DNA from: an uncultured Wenzhouxiangella sp.
GTDB taxonomy: Bacteria > Pseudomonadota > Gammaproteobacteria > Xanthomonadales > Wenzhouxiangellaceae
Assembly (NCBI GenBank): GCA_937876395.1
Contig: CALEIM010000104.1
Coordinates: 1 to 39,716, forward strand
Length of the DNA stretch: 39,716 nt
Direction of reading: 5' to 3'
Shown here: positions 24,844-33,295 of the stretch, one piece after another
Layout: the number at the start of each line of letters is the position of its first letter
Numbering within the stretch: position 1 is the stretch's first letter
Notes under the pieces: model-generated
What the model was told of the DNA's origin: nothing
The model's input: only the letters and a program-made list of their open reading frames with translations
Database searches by the model: none
Translations under genes and position numbers: made by a program

Positions 24844-26784
24844 ATGAACTTTTTCGAGCATCAGGATCGAGCTCGCCGCCAGAGCAAATGGCTCATCGGG
24901 CTGTTTGTGCTGGCGGTGCTCGCCATCGTCGCCGCGGTCGACCTGCTGGTTCTGTTTGCCGTCGGGCCTGAACCGCTGCCCCTGCTGTGGGCCACAATTA
25001 TCACCGGCGGCATCATTCTTGGTGCCAGTGGAGTACGCAGCTTGCAGCTTCGCGGCGGCGGTGGTGAGGTGGCCCTGGCGATGGGCGGCACGCTGGTCGA
25101 GCCCGAGCCTTCCGACCCGCTGCGCCGGCGGCTGCGCAACGTCGTTGAGGAAATGGCCATAGCTTCGGGCGTTCCAGTGCCCGAGATTTACGTGCTTGAA
25201 CATGAGCGCGGCATCAATGCCTTCGCCGCCGGATTCTCGCCGGCGGATGCGGCGGTGGCGGTCACCCGCGGTACGCTTGAACATCTCGACAGGGATGAGC
25301 TTCAGGGCGTGATTGCTCACGAGTTCAGCCATATTCTCAATGGCGACATGCGGCTCAATATCCGCCTGATCGGCTTTGTTTTCGGCATTCTGGTGCTCGG
25401 CATTCTGGGTCGCAAGCTGCTGTATTCGGCCCGCTACGCCCGCGACAGCCGCAACGCTGCCCCGGCGGTCATGATTGGTCTGGCGGTGGTCGTGATCGGC
25501 TACATCGGCCTGTTTTTCGGGCGCTGGATCAAAGCGGCCGTATCGCGCCAGCGTGAATATCTGGCCGATGCCTCGGCGGTTCAGTTCACGCGCAATCCCG
25601 ACGGCATTGGCCGAGCGCTCAAGAAAATTGGCGCTCTGCCGGCCGGCTCCTACATGCTGGCCGACAGCGAGGAAGTCGGTCATATGCTGTTTGGCACCGG
25701 CATGGGCTACCAGATGTTTGCCACTCACCCGCCGCTGGAAAAACGCATTCTGGCGATTGATCCATCCTTTGACCCGGCCGAACTGGAATCGCTGGCCCGG
25801 TCGATGGATCGGCATGCCCAAGCGCGGCGCGCCGAAGCTGAAGAGGCTGAGCGGCGCGCCCAGGCCCTTGAAGCAGGTGAGTACCGCGGGCCCGGCGGCT
25901 TTGTGCTGGACCCGTCGCGCATGATTGAGCAAATCGGCCAACCGGGGACTGAGCAGGTGTTCGCCGCCGCTGTTCTGGCATCATCCCTGCCGCCCGTACT
26001 GAAGCGTTCGGCCCATTCCGATGAGTGGGCCATGGAGGCGGTCTGCAGTGTACTGCTGGATCCGGCCGATGCCGATGTTCGCGAACGCCAACTGCTGGCC
26101 ATTGCCAAAGCGCTGGGCAGCGAAAGCGAGGCGCGCGTGCGCACTCTCTACCAGGCCAACTCGGATCTTGATCGCGCGCTGAAACTGCCCCTGCTGGAAA
26201 TGGCCTTCCCGCAGATTCGACGCCGCCCGGAATCGGATCTGCTCGGCTTTGTGGCTCTGATTGATGAGCTGATCGAGGCCGACGGCCGGATTGCGATCTT
26301 TGAATACACGCTCTCACGCCTGCTCCGCGCTCTGGTTCGTGAAGCCCTGCGGCCCAGTTCAGCCCGGGTTCACGGGCGCCGGCGGATCGGCGAGCGGCGA
26401 ACCGAGATCACCGAGCTGATGGCCATCCTCGCCCGCCACGGCCATCCTGACGATGAGCACGCCGCCCTCGAAGCCTTTGGGGCGGGTATGCAGACGCTCG
26501 ACGGCAGCGTGCCGCCAATGCCCGTCATCGAAAGCTGGCCGGTGCGCCTTGACGAGATTCTCGCCCGGCTGGATGCCCTGCGTCCGGCTTCACGCCATAC
26601 GCTGGTGCTGGCGCTGATGGCCTGCATTGTTCACGATGGCAAGGTCGAGCCCGAAGAGCTCGACCTGCTGCGCGTAATCTGCGCGCTGCTGCACATCCCC
26701 CTGCCGCTGACCGATCAGGCTGCCGACCGGCCCCGCCCGGCACTGGCGCGCAGCGGCAACCAGTCTGATGTTCAGCGACACTAA
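24844..26784 (+). CDS. M48 family membrane metallopeptidase with C-terminal TerB-like extension
   Basis: A 646-aa membrane peptidase. There are two N-terminal transmembrane helices, then GVPVPEIYVLEHERGINAFAAG and the zinc motif HEFSH (H159, E160, H163), then another transmembrane pair, and REYLADASAVQF supplying the third zinc ligand, as in HtpX-like M48 enzymes. ATHPPLEKRI closes the peptidase part near residue 305. The remaining 340 residues have a charged linker, a helical region and, near the end, VLALMACIVHDGKVEPEELDLLRVICALL, which resembles a TerB/DUF533-type helical module. Similar long LemA-linked M48 proteins exist in marine gammaproteobacteria. The substrate is unknown; membrane-protein quality control is plausible from the family. 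Confidence 0.9.
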   Translation: MNFFEHQDRARRQSKWLIGLFVLAVLAIVAAVDLLVLFAVGPEPLPLLWATIITGGIILGASGVRSLQLRGGGGEVALAMGGTLVEPEPSDPLRRRLRNVVEEMAIASGVPVPEIYVLEHERGINAFAAGFSPADAAVAVTRGTLEHLDRDELQGVIAHEFSHILNGDMRLNIRLIGFVFGILVLGILGRKLLYSARYARDSRNAAPAVMIGLAVVVIGYIGLFFGRWIKAAVSRQREYLADASAVQFTRNPDGIGRALKKIGALPAGSYMLADSEEVGHMLFGTGMGYQMFATHPPLEKRILAIDPSFDPAELESLARSMDRHAQARRAEAEEAERRAQALEAGEYRGPGGFVLDPSRMIEQIGQPGTEQVFAAAVLASSLPPVLKRSAHSDEWAMEAVCSVLLDPADADVRERQLLAIAKALGSESEARVRTLYQANSDLDRALKLPLLEMAFPQIRRRPESDLLGFVALIDELIEADGRIAIFEYTLSRLLRALVREALRPSSARVHGRRRIGERRTEITELMAILARHGHPDDEHAALEAFGAGMQTLDGSVPPMPVIESWPVRLDEILARLDALRPASRHTLVLALMACIVHDGKVEPEELDLLRVICALLHIPLPLTDQAADRPRPALARSGNQSDVQRH

Positions 26785-26907
26785 CAGCCACAGCCTGCGG
26801 CCATTTTCGATCATGTCGTTGATCGCGTAAATTTCCAGAATCTGCCAGTTTCCCCGCAGGGGTGCTGATCGCCGTAGCCAGCCGGTCTGGTCACCAACTC
26901 CACGGTG

Positions 26908-26913
26908 TAGAAT
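26908..26913 (+). promoter_or_regulatory. -10 element placing transcription at the regulator's start codon
   Basis: TAGAAT ends seven bases before the ATG at 26921, so transcription would begin at or next to the first codon. No ribosome-binding site precedes the ATG. Together these suggest a leaderless mRNA for the winged-helix regulator. The -35 region is weak. Confidence 0.3.
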
Positions 26914-26920
26914 CAATACC

Positions 26921-29293
26921 ATGCGATACCATTTCAGGGGCCACGTTCTTGACATCCGGTCTGGCACAGTGACCGGGCCTGATGGTGAGCTGGTGCTGCG
27001 CCGCCAGGCCTGGTCCTTGCTGCGCGAACTGGTCGAGCGCGCCCCTGAACTGATTGAACGTGATGAGCTGCTTGACCGGGTCTGGGGCCGCCAGGCGCTG
27101 TCGCCCAACGTTCTGCCCCAGACCATCAGCGAGATCCGCCAGGCGCTTGGTGATTCCGCTCGCCATCCGCGCTATGTCGAAACCGTGCACGGACGCGGCT
27201 ACCGCATGATCTGCCCGGTTGAAATCGAGCAGCAGGCCGACGATTCGTCCGCCGACGATGCAAGCGATAACGCGACAGGTGAGGCAGCGCCCGAATTACG
27301 CGAACCGCGCGGCTGGCCGATGGCTGCACTGCTGATGAGCATTACCGACTTGAGTCTGTTGCTGTGGGCGCTGTGGGGTTGGCTTGGTCCGGGGTCCGGG
27401 AGCGGTGTTTCGGCGGTTTCCAGCCAGGCCGTCGACCATTCGGCCAGCGAGCGCCTGCGGCGTCAGGCCGAACGGGCCCGCGCCGGGCATGACATTCTGG
27501 CCGCCGCCGCCCACTGGCGGGCGCTGGCGGCCATGGAACCGGAATCCATCGACGTGCTGCTTGAGCTGACCAGGGCCGAGCTCGATGCCCTGCAAGGGGC
27601 GCGCGCGCGCGCCACTCTGAGCCGGATTGAAGACCTGCTGGCCGGACGCGACTACCCCCGGTTTGAACTGCTGAGCGCAGAAATGTTGTTGCTGGATGGC
27701 GAGCTGGATCGCGCATCGACGCGGCTCGAAGCCCTGCTCAGCCAGGCGGCCGAACGGGATGACGCCGACCTGGCCGTGCGCTCGGCGCTGCTGCTGACCG
27801 AGCATGCGCGCCAGAGCGGAGATGTTGAGGCAGGGCGCGAACGTCTCCAGGCCATGGCCGTGTCAGATCGCTGGGCACTGGATCGTGATCAGCGCGCCCG
27901 CCTGCTGCTTGAGGCCGTTCGCCTGGCGCTCGGTGAAGGCCGGATCGGCCTGACCGAAGAACTGATTGAGTCGCTGAAGGCGCTCGAACCGAATCAGACG
28001 CTGCGCCATCATCTGGCCATCCAGCAGGCTTTGTTGGAAACCCGCAAGGGGCGGCCTGAACAGGCGCTCCAGACCCTGGATCTGCTCGCCGGAGCACCGA
28101 ACCGGCCGCGCGACCCACCGTTTGAGATTGCGCTCCACAACGCGCTGGGCCGGGCCGCCGTTGACGCTGAGCAGATCGCTCGGGCACGCGAGCATTTCGA
28201 TCAGGCTCACGCCCTGGCACTGGAACATGGCCATGCCCTGAAGTCAGCCCAGCTTCAGGTCAACGGCGGGCTGGCCCTGGCGCGTCGCAACCGGATGGAA
28301 GAAGCGGATGCGCTATGGCTGCGCGCGTTGGAAATCTTTCAGGCGGTCGGCGATCGGCGCGGCGAGGCGACCTGCCTGGGCAATCTGGCGGCATCTGCTT
28401 CCAGCCGCGGCCTGAATGAGCGCTCGCGCGAGTTCAACGAACAGGCGCTGGCGCTGTTCCGGAGTCTGAATCTGGGCGCAGACCGGGCGCGAACCGCGTT
28501 CAATCTGGCCCTGCTGGCCAGCCGTGCTGGTCGTCTGGACGATGCCGAGCGTCTGTTGTCCGAGGCTGAAACGGTCTACCGCAGCAAGCAGGATCATGAG
28601 CTCACCCTGCACGTCGGCACTTTCCGGGCCGAGCTGCGCACCTTGGCTGGCGACCTTATCCAGGCCGGTCAGTTGTTGGCCGATCTGGAAGCCGGACTTG
28701 AGCGTGGATCGTTTACGCGTCGTGCGGCCCTGCACCGCGCCGCCGGCCATCTGGCCCTGGCCGGCGGTGATCTGGACGCGGCCCGCGAGCGTTTTGATCA
28801 GGCGCTGGAGCTGCATCGTCGCGGCGCCAGCGAAGACTGGATTCGAGCCAGCGAGACGGCACGGCTCAAGATTGATTTCCTCGCTGGCGAAGATCCCTGG
28901 CCCATTCACGTGCAGGCCGCCGAGCGGGCAGCCGACGCCGAGCGGGCCGGTCAGGCACGTGATGCGGCCCGCGCCTGGCTGCTGGCCGCCGAAGCGCAGC
29001 TTGGCAGCGCAGACGCGTCGCGGGCGAATCGGCTGATCGAGCGCGCCGCCGCCCAGCTTGAGCTGTTTGAGGACGCAGCCGTGAGTTTCGAGCTTGACTG
29101 GGTGCGCGCCTGGGCGGCCGAAGAAGCCGAGCGCAGCGCCCGTCTGGACGCTCTGGCCGAACGTGCCGCGCGCATGGGCTACGGTCTGTTCCAGAAGCGC
29201 GTGGAGGATAGCCGCAAGGCCATGATTCCAGGCGCCGTACGCAGCGCTGCCAGCGGACCGGTGCTACCGCCCTACGTCACGCCGGCGGGCTAA
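26921..29293 (+). CDS. membrane-bound winged-helix (OmpR/CadC-type) regulator with TPR repeats
   Basis: A 790-aa protein. Residues 1-100 are an OmpR-type DNA-binding domain: LRRQAWSLLRELVERAP, RDELLDRVWGRQALSPNVLPQTISEIRQALGD and the wing VETVHGRGYRMI. An acidic linker leads to one transmembrane helix at about 132-156. The remaining 630 residues are alpha-solenoid, Ala/Leu/Glu/Arg-rich TPR-like repeats (for example REHFDQAHALALEHG, ARERFDQALELHRRG). This is the CadC-like one-component layout with the sensor or docking part in the periplasm. It has no receiver and no output enzyme. The ligand is unknown. It follows the LemA-M48 pair after 136 bp, so control of those genes or of the neighbouring GMC oxidoreductase is possible but untested. 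Confidence 0.9.
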   Translation: MRYHFRGHVLDIRSGTVTGPDGELVLRRQAWSLLRELVERAPELIERDELLDRVWGRQALSPNVLPQTISEIRQALGDSARHPRYVETVHGRGYRMICPVEIEQQADDSSADDASDNATGEAAPELREPRGWPMAALLMSITDLSLLLWALWGWLGPGSGSGVSAVSSQAVDHSASERLRRQAERARAGHDILAAAAHWRALAAMEPESIDVLLELTRAELDALQGARARATLSRIEDLLAGRDYPRFELLSAEMLLLDGELDRASTRLEALLSQAAERDDADLAVRSALLLTEHARQSGDVEAGRERLQAMAVSDRWALDRDQRARLLLEAVRLALGEGRIGLTEELIESLKALEPNQTLRHHLAIQQALLETRKGRPEQALQTLDLLAGAPNRPRDPPFEIALHNALGRAAVDAEQIARAREHFDQAHALALEHGHALKSAQLQVNGGLALARRNRMEEADALWLRALEIFQAVGDRRGEATCLGNLAASASSRGLNERSREFNEQALALFRSLNLGADRARTAFNLALLASRAGRLDDAERLLSEAETVYRSKQDHELTLHVGTFRAELRTLAGDLIQAGQLLADLEAGLERGSFTRRAALHRAAGHLALAGGDLDAARERFDQALELHRRGASEDWIRASETARLKIDFLAGEDPWPIHVQAAERAADAERAGQARDAARAWLLAAEAQLGSADASRANRLIERAAAQLELFEDAAVSFELDWVRAWAAEEAERSARLDALAERAARMGYGLFQKRVEDSRKAMIPGAVRSAASGPVLPPYVTPAG

Positions 29294-29346
29294 AGCGTAA
29301 GCTGATTACCAGCGAATTTCGGCCATGCCGAGCTTGAAACCACCGG

Positions 29347-29400
29347 AACCGCAGATTGCGCAGATGAACGCCGATTCAAAGGTTTTGATTGGAAAAGCCT
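29347..29400. repeat. solo copy of the AACCGCAGATTGCGCAGAT repeat
   Basis: AACCGCAGATTGCGCAGATG starts at 29347 and is followed by ACGCCGATTCAAAGG. The first 19 bases match both arms of the 33296-33417 element with at most one or two changes. GATTCAAAG, which also occurs inside that element, follows here. It lies in the gap between the regulator and the GMC oxidoreductase (29294-29461), in which I see nothing else. Confidence 0.5.
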
Positions 29401-29461
29401 GACCCCCCCACCGGTAGCAGTCCGAGCGGCTAGGGCAAAAACGGCTGAGGAGCATGCGCAA

Positions 29462-31081
29462 TCAGGCCGCCCGGTTTGCGTCGGGCTGTGCGGCGCGGTA
29501 CTTCCCTGAAATCATGTCGCTGGCTTTCTCGGCAATCATGATGGTCGGTGCGTTGGTGTTGCCGCCGATCAGGCTGGGCATGATTGAGGCGTCAACCACG
29601 CGCAGGCCTTTCAGGCCATGCACCCTGAGCTGAGGATCAACCACGGCCTCGGGATCGATTCCCATGCGGCAGGTGCCCACCGGGTGGTAGATGGTTTCCG
29701 CCTTGGCGCGGATAAAATCGATCAGGCCATCGCGTTGACGGATGTCATCGCCCGGAAAAATCTCGTGAGCACGGTATGGTCGGAAGGCCGGCTGCTCAAG
29801 AATTTCCCGCGATAGCCGCACACAGTCCAACATCATTTCAAGGTCTTCGGTCTCGCTGAGGTAGTTGGCGTGAATGGCAACGGGCTGGCGCGGATCGCTG
29901 CTTTTGAGCGCAAGATGACCGCGGCTCAGCGGCCGCAAAGGGCAGGCGTGCAGGGTATAGCCGTCGCCGGGCAGGCGGTTGCGGCCGTGGTCATCGAGCA
30001 GGGCCGGGACGAAATGCATCTGGATGTCGGCCCGATCGTCGCGGCCGCGACCGGAGACCAGAAAGCCGCCGGCCTCGGCGATGTTGGAGGTGCCTTCACC
30101 TTCATGGCGCAGGATATAACGCAGGCCGACGCGCAGCTCGTTGAGCTGATCGTAGGTGACCGGCTGCGAGCAGCGCGTGAGCGTGCAGATATCGAGATGA
30201 TCCTGCAGGTTCCGGCCCACGCCGCTGAGTTCGTGACGAGGGCGAACGCCTGCCGATTCGAGCACGCCGGCCGGTCCGATGCCTGACAGCATCAATAGCT
30301 GGGGTGAGTTGATAGAACCTGAGGCGAGCAGCACTTCTCGCCGCGCGATGGCCAGATGGCCGCGGCCGCGCCGCCGATAGCGAACCCCGCCGATGCAATC
30401 GGCGGCGGTGAAATGCAGGCGGTGGGCCAAAGCGCCGGTCAGGATGGTGAGGTTGCGGCGCTGACGCACCGGCCTGAGATAGCCGGTGGCGGCGCTACAG
30501 CGTCGCCCGTCACGTTGAGTCACCTGGTAGAGGCCGATGCCCCGCTGGGCCGGGCCGTTGAAGTCCGGGTTGCGGGCAAAGCCGGCCTGCTCGGCGGCCT
30601 GGATGAAAACCTCGCTCAAGGGGTTGGTGTAACTCAGATCCGACACCGCCAGCGGGCCGCCTACGCCGTGCAGGTTTGACTCGCCACGGCCCTGATCCTG
30701 CGCGCGCAGAAAATACGGCAGCACATCGTTCCAGCCCCAGCCAGTGTTGCCCGCGGCGGCCCAGTCTTCGTAATCCGTGCGATGGCCGCGCGAGTAGCAC
30801 ATGGCGTTGATCGAGCTCGACCCGCCCAGCACCCGCCCGCGCGGCCAGTACAGGCGGCGATCGTTCAGTGCCGCCTGCGGCTCGGTGTAGTAATTCCAGT
30901 TCAGCGATTTGAAGTGGTTCAGCTTGGCCAACCCGGCCGGCATGTGAATGAAAGGATTCCAGTCGCGCGGGCCGGCTTCCAGCAGCAGCACGCTGACATC
31001 GGGATCGGCGCTGAGCCGATTGGCCAGCACGCAGCCAGCCGAGCCGGCGCCGACGATGATGTAGTCATAAGCTCTGGGCAT
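29462..31081 (-). CDS. GMC-family FAD oxidoreductase (choline/alcohol dehydrogenase type)
   Basis: A 539-aa flavoprotein of the glucose-methanol-choline family. The N-terminal FAD fold is YDYIIVGAGSAGCVLANRL with LLLEAG as the ribose-binding end. GMC signature 1 appears as YWPRGRVLGGSSSINAMCYSRG and signature 2 as GSINSPQLLMLSGIGP. YHPVGTCRMG and VVDASIMPSLIGGNTNAPTIMIAEKA carry the C-terminal active-site histidine and asparagine. It most resembles BetA/AlkJ-type dehydrogenases that oxidise alcohols with quinone acceptors; no betaine aldehyde dehydrogenase or betI gene is adjacent, so choline is not favoured. The ATG at 31081 follows AAAGGGA. It is transcribed alone, behind a clean dyad/promoter. 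Confidence 0.93.
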   Translation of the reverse strand: MPRAYDYIIVGAGSAGCVLANRLSADPDVSVLLLEAGPRDWNPFIHMPAGLAKLNHFKSLNWNYYTEPQAALNDRRLYWPRGRVLGGSSSINAMCYSRGHRTDYEDWAAAGNTGWGWNDVLPYFLRAQDQGRGESNLHGVGGPLAVSDLSYTNPLSEVFIQAAEQAGFARNPDFNGPAQRGIGLYQVTQRDGRRCSAATGYLRPVRQRRNLTILTGALAHRLHFTAADCIGGVRYRRRGRGHLAIARREVLLASGSINSPQLLMLSGIGPAGVLESAGVRPRHELSGVGRNLQDHLDICTLTRCSQPVTYDQLNELRVGLRYILRHEGEGTSNIAEAGGFLVSGRGRDDRADIQMHFVPALLDDHGRNRLPGDGYTLHACPLRPLSRGHLALKSSDPRQPVAIHANYLSETEDLEMMLDCVRLSREILEQPAFRPYRAHEIFPGDDIRQRDGLIDFIRAKAETIYHPVGTCRMGIDPEAVVDPQLRVHGLKGLRVVDASIMPSLIGGNTNAPTIMIAEKASDMISGKYRAAQPDANRAA

Positions 31082-31113
31082 GGCACTTGAATCCCTTTAG
31101 GGTGGGTCAATCG

Positions 31114-31155
31114 ATAATAGGGCGATGAAATAGAGTGGCAGGTCTAAACTCTATT
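31114..31155 (-). promoter_or_regulatory. GMC oxidoreductase promoter with 8-bp dyad
   Basis: AATAGAGT (31129-31136) and ACTCTATT (31148-31155) form a perfect 8-bp inverted repeat around 11 bases. The minus-strand -10 candidate TATTAT (31114-31119) lies just downstream in the direction of the GMC gene, so the dyad would cover the -35 region. This is the layout of a repressor or activator operator; the regulator is unknown. Confidence 0.4.
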
Positions 31156-31190
31156 ACGCAGGCACAAGGTACAAGGCGCAAGAAAAAACC
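31156..31190. repeat. second copy of the CAAGGCGCAAG degenerate repeat
   Basis: GGCACAAGGTACAAGGCGCAAG followed by AAAAAACC resembles the 1430-1472 sequence. The rest of the 31082-31361 gap is low-information sequence apart from the dyad and terminator listed separately. Confidence 0.35.
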
Positions 31191-31218
31191 GTCGGTCCGA
31201 CACGCGCGGACGGTTTCC
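31179..31218 (-). terminator. minus-strand intrinsic terminator for the MidA-like gene
   Basis: Read on the minus strand, AAACCGTC (31209-31216) pairs with GACGGTTT (31186-31193) around 15 bases, and the T-run continues as TTTCTT. It lies about 145 bp past the stop of the MidA-like methyltransferase and upstream of the GMC promoter, separating the two units. Confidence 0.55.
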
Positions 31219-31361
31219 GGGCGAGCGCTTCTTGCCTGCGGCAAACCGCACTCACCCTCCAACCTGCGCTGCCGACGGTCCATGTCAAATCCATCCCCCC
31301 CAAGGGCGCACGTTTCATCCATGCTGGGCACCAGTTGAGATGGGTACACCAGCCGTTTGCC

Positions 31362-32543
31362 CTACAGGCGGTGTAGCTGGCTCATCAGGGCAAATCCCGA
31401 CAACGGCCCTTCCAAGTCGCGGCTGAGTGCGAGAACCTTGAATTTCTCGCCCATTTCACCGGGCAGGGTCAGGCGCTTGAGCTCGCCGGACAGTTCGAGC
31501 CGCTGGCGTTCATCAGCGCTCTCGGCGAGCGCTTCGTGTGCTCCCAGGCTGAGTAGAAAGCCGGCCTGGCTGGTGAAACCGGCCACTTCCAGCCCGCAGT
31601 CATGGGCGGCTTCAGCGACCGCGGTGAAGTCAACAAAGGCGGAAATATCGCTCAAACCCGGCCAGACAAAAGGGTCAAAATGGGCGCGATGCCGGTAGTG
31701 ACAAACCAGGCTGCCGGCGCGGCGCTCGGGGAGGTAATACTCGCCGCGCACATAGCCGTAGTCGATCAGCAGGGCCAGACCTTTGGCCAACGGCGTGGTG
31801 ACGGTCTCAAGCCAGCCGGGCAGATCGATGCAGATTTCGCTGACATGGCCTGTGCCGAGCGGTTCGGGAAGCTGTGCCTGAAGTAATTCGACCGCGCGGC
31901 GCAGACGCTCGCGCGGCGCGCGGCGGATGAGCGCAAAGCGGTCCTGCTCAATATTGACGGCCTGCTCGTATATTTCCCCCGACTCACCGATTTCAAAGCG
32001 GGCCACCGGCAGGGCATCAATCACCTCATTGGCCACAATGATGCCGTTAAACGGTTCTTCCGGCGGCGCATCAATCCAGCGCAGACGGTGACGCAGGTCG
32101 TCGGGCAGCCCGGCCAGGGTCTGACGCTGTACCTCACGCAGCGCAGCGCTGGGTTCAAGGATCAGGTATTTGGCAGGCAAGGTGGGCAGGGCAAGCAGCA
32201 GGTCGCGAGCCAGCGTGCCGGAACCGGCACCGAGCTCCAGCAGAGTCCAGTGATCGCCGAGCTGCTCGGCGACTTCCGTGCACTGGCGCGCCAGGGTCCG
32301 GGCAAACAGCGGACCCTGTTCGGGCGCGGTGATGAAATCACCGGCTGAACCGAACTTGTGCAGGCCATTAACGTAATAGCCCAGACCCGGCTCGTACAGG
32401 GCCATGGCCATGTAGCGCTCGAAAGGTATCGGCCCGTCGCGCTCGATTTTGGCCGCGATCCTGCGGCACAATTGCTCACTCAGCCCGGCCAGTTCAGCGG
32501 GTGGTTCAGGCAGACTCAGTGAACGCGGAGAAGGCAGGCTCAA
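31362..32543 (-). CDS. MidA-type SAM-dependent methyltransferase (PF02636)
   Basis: A 393-aa protein of the MidA/NDUFAF7 family, arginine methyltransferases known to support complex I assembly in mitochondria. Residues 34-60 read GPIPFERYMAMALYEPGLGYY, the family opening. SAGDFITAPEQGPLFARTLA and LLELGAGSGTLARDLL form the SAM site, IVANEVIDALPV is the acidic-loop motif, and LLIDYGYVRGEYY follows. The bacterial target is unproven. The only start giving a full N-terminus is TTG at 32541-32543, which shares its last base with the ATG of the divergent pteridine reductase; a later TTG at 32471 is an alternative. No ribosome-binding site is visible. A minus-strand terminator lies downstream. Confidence 0.88.
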   Translation of the reverse strand: MSLPSPRSLSLPEPPAELAGLSEQLCRRIAAKIERDGPIPFERYMAMALYEPGLGYYVNGLHKFGSAGDFITAPEQGPLFARTLARQCTEVAEQLGDHWTLLELGAGSGTLARDLLLALPTLPAKYLILEPSAALREVQRQTLAGLPDDLRHRLRWIDAPPEEPFNGIIVANEVIDALPVARFEIGESGEIYEQAVNIEQDRFALIRRAPRERLRRAVELLQAQLPEPLGTGHVSEICIDLPGWLETVTTPLAKGLALLIDYGYVRGEYYLPERRAGSLVCHYRHRAHFDPFVWPGLSDISAFVDFTAVAEAAHDCGLEVAGFTSQAGFLLSLGAHEALAESADERQRLELSGELKRLTLPGEMGEKFKVLALSRDLEGPLSGFALMSQLHRL

Positions 32544-33289
32544 TGCAGCAGACGAACGATGAAAGAGTAGCGATTGTAACCGGCGCGGCTCGCCGCATCG
32601 GGGCGGCCATTGTCCGGCATCTGCACCGCCGTGGGCTTAAAGTGGTCATTCATTATCGCGGCTCACAAGATGATGCTGAAACGCTGCGGCAAGATCTGGA
32701 TGCTTACCGACCGGGGTCTGTCGCCCTGATTCAAGCCGATCTCGACGCGCCGGGTGCGGCGTTGAAAATTCGGGATGCGGCGCTTGGCGTCTTCGGGCGT
32801 ATCGACGTATTGGTCAACAGCGCCTCGACCTTTTACCCGACGCCGCTGAATGCAGCCAGCACCGCGGACTGGGACGCGCTGATGGGCCCGAATCTGCGCG
32901 CTCCGTATTTTCTCGCTCAGGCCTGTGCGCCGGAGCTGGGCAAGCATGGTGGGGCGATTGTGAATCTGGTGGATATCCATGGTCTGGTACCGCTGGCCGG
33001 GCATTCGATCTATTCGCAGGCCAAGGCCGGGCTGATCGCGCAGACGCGTGCGCTGGCCGTCGAGCTGGCGCCGGAAGTGCGGGTCAATGGCGTGGCTCCC
33101 GGAGCGATCCTGTGGCCGGAAGGCAAGAGCGCGGCGACCGACCGTGCCAAAATCATTGAGCGCGTGCCCCTGAGACGCCAGGGGCAGCCCGAAGATGTTG
33201 CCGGGGCAGTCGCTTTCCTGGCCCTTGATGCGCCCTATATCACCGGCCAGATTCTGGCCGTTGATGGCGGGCGTTTACTGAACATGTAG
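32543..33289 (+). CDS. pteridine reductase (SDR family, PTR1/FolM-like)
   Basis: A 248-aa short-chain dehydrogenase. The cofactor motif is TGAARRIG, the arginine-containing form seen in pteridine and dihydropteridine reductases rather than the common TGxxxGxG. VNSASTFYPTPL follows. The catalytic set shows Asp in NLVDIHG where classical SDRs have Ser, plus YSQAK, the Asp-Tyr-Lys triad of PTR1/FolM. PEDVAGAVAFLAL and TGQILAVDGGRLL close the fold. It reduces dihydrobiopterin or dihydrofolate-type pterins with NADPH. GGAGAAGG precedes the ATG. FolK and FolB genes lie just beyond on the opposite strand, so folate/pterin metabolism is clustered here. Confidence 0.88.
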   Translation: MQQTNDERVAIVTGAARRIGAAIVRHLHRRGLKVVIHYRGSQDDAETLRQDLDAYRPGSVALIQADLDAPGAALKIRDAALGVFGRIDVLVNSASTFYPTPLNAASTADWDALMGPNLRAPYFLAQACAPELGKHGGAIVNLVDIHGLVPLAGHSIYSQAKAGLIAQTRALAVELAPEVRVNGVAPGAILWPEGKSAATDRAKIIERVPLRRQGQPEDVAGAVAFLALDAPYITGQILAVDGGRLLNM

Positions 33290-33295
33290 TGATTT

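Noticed and set aside
23668..25941. Very long open frame (over 750 codons) on the minus strand across the kinase, lemA and M48 genes
   Set aside because: It is antisense to three well-supported genes. Its translation is rich in Gln, Arg and His with no domain, as expected from the antisense of GC-rich codons.
31107..31349. 80-codon minus-strand frame in the gap between the GMC and MidA-like genes
   Set aside because: It spans the dyad, the repeat and the terminator, and has no ribosome-binding site or similarity.
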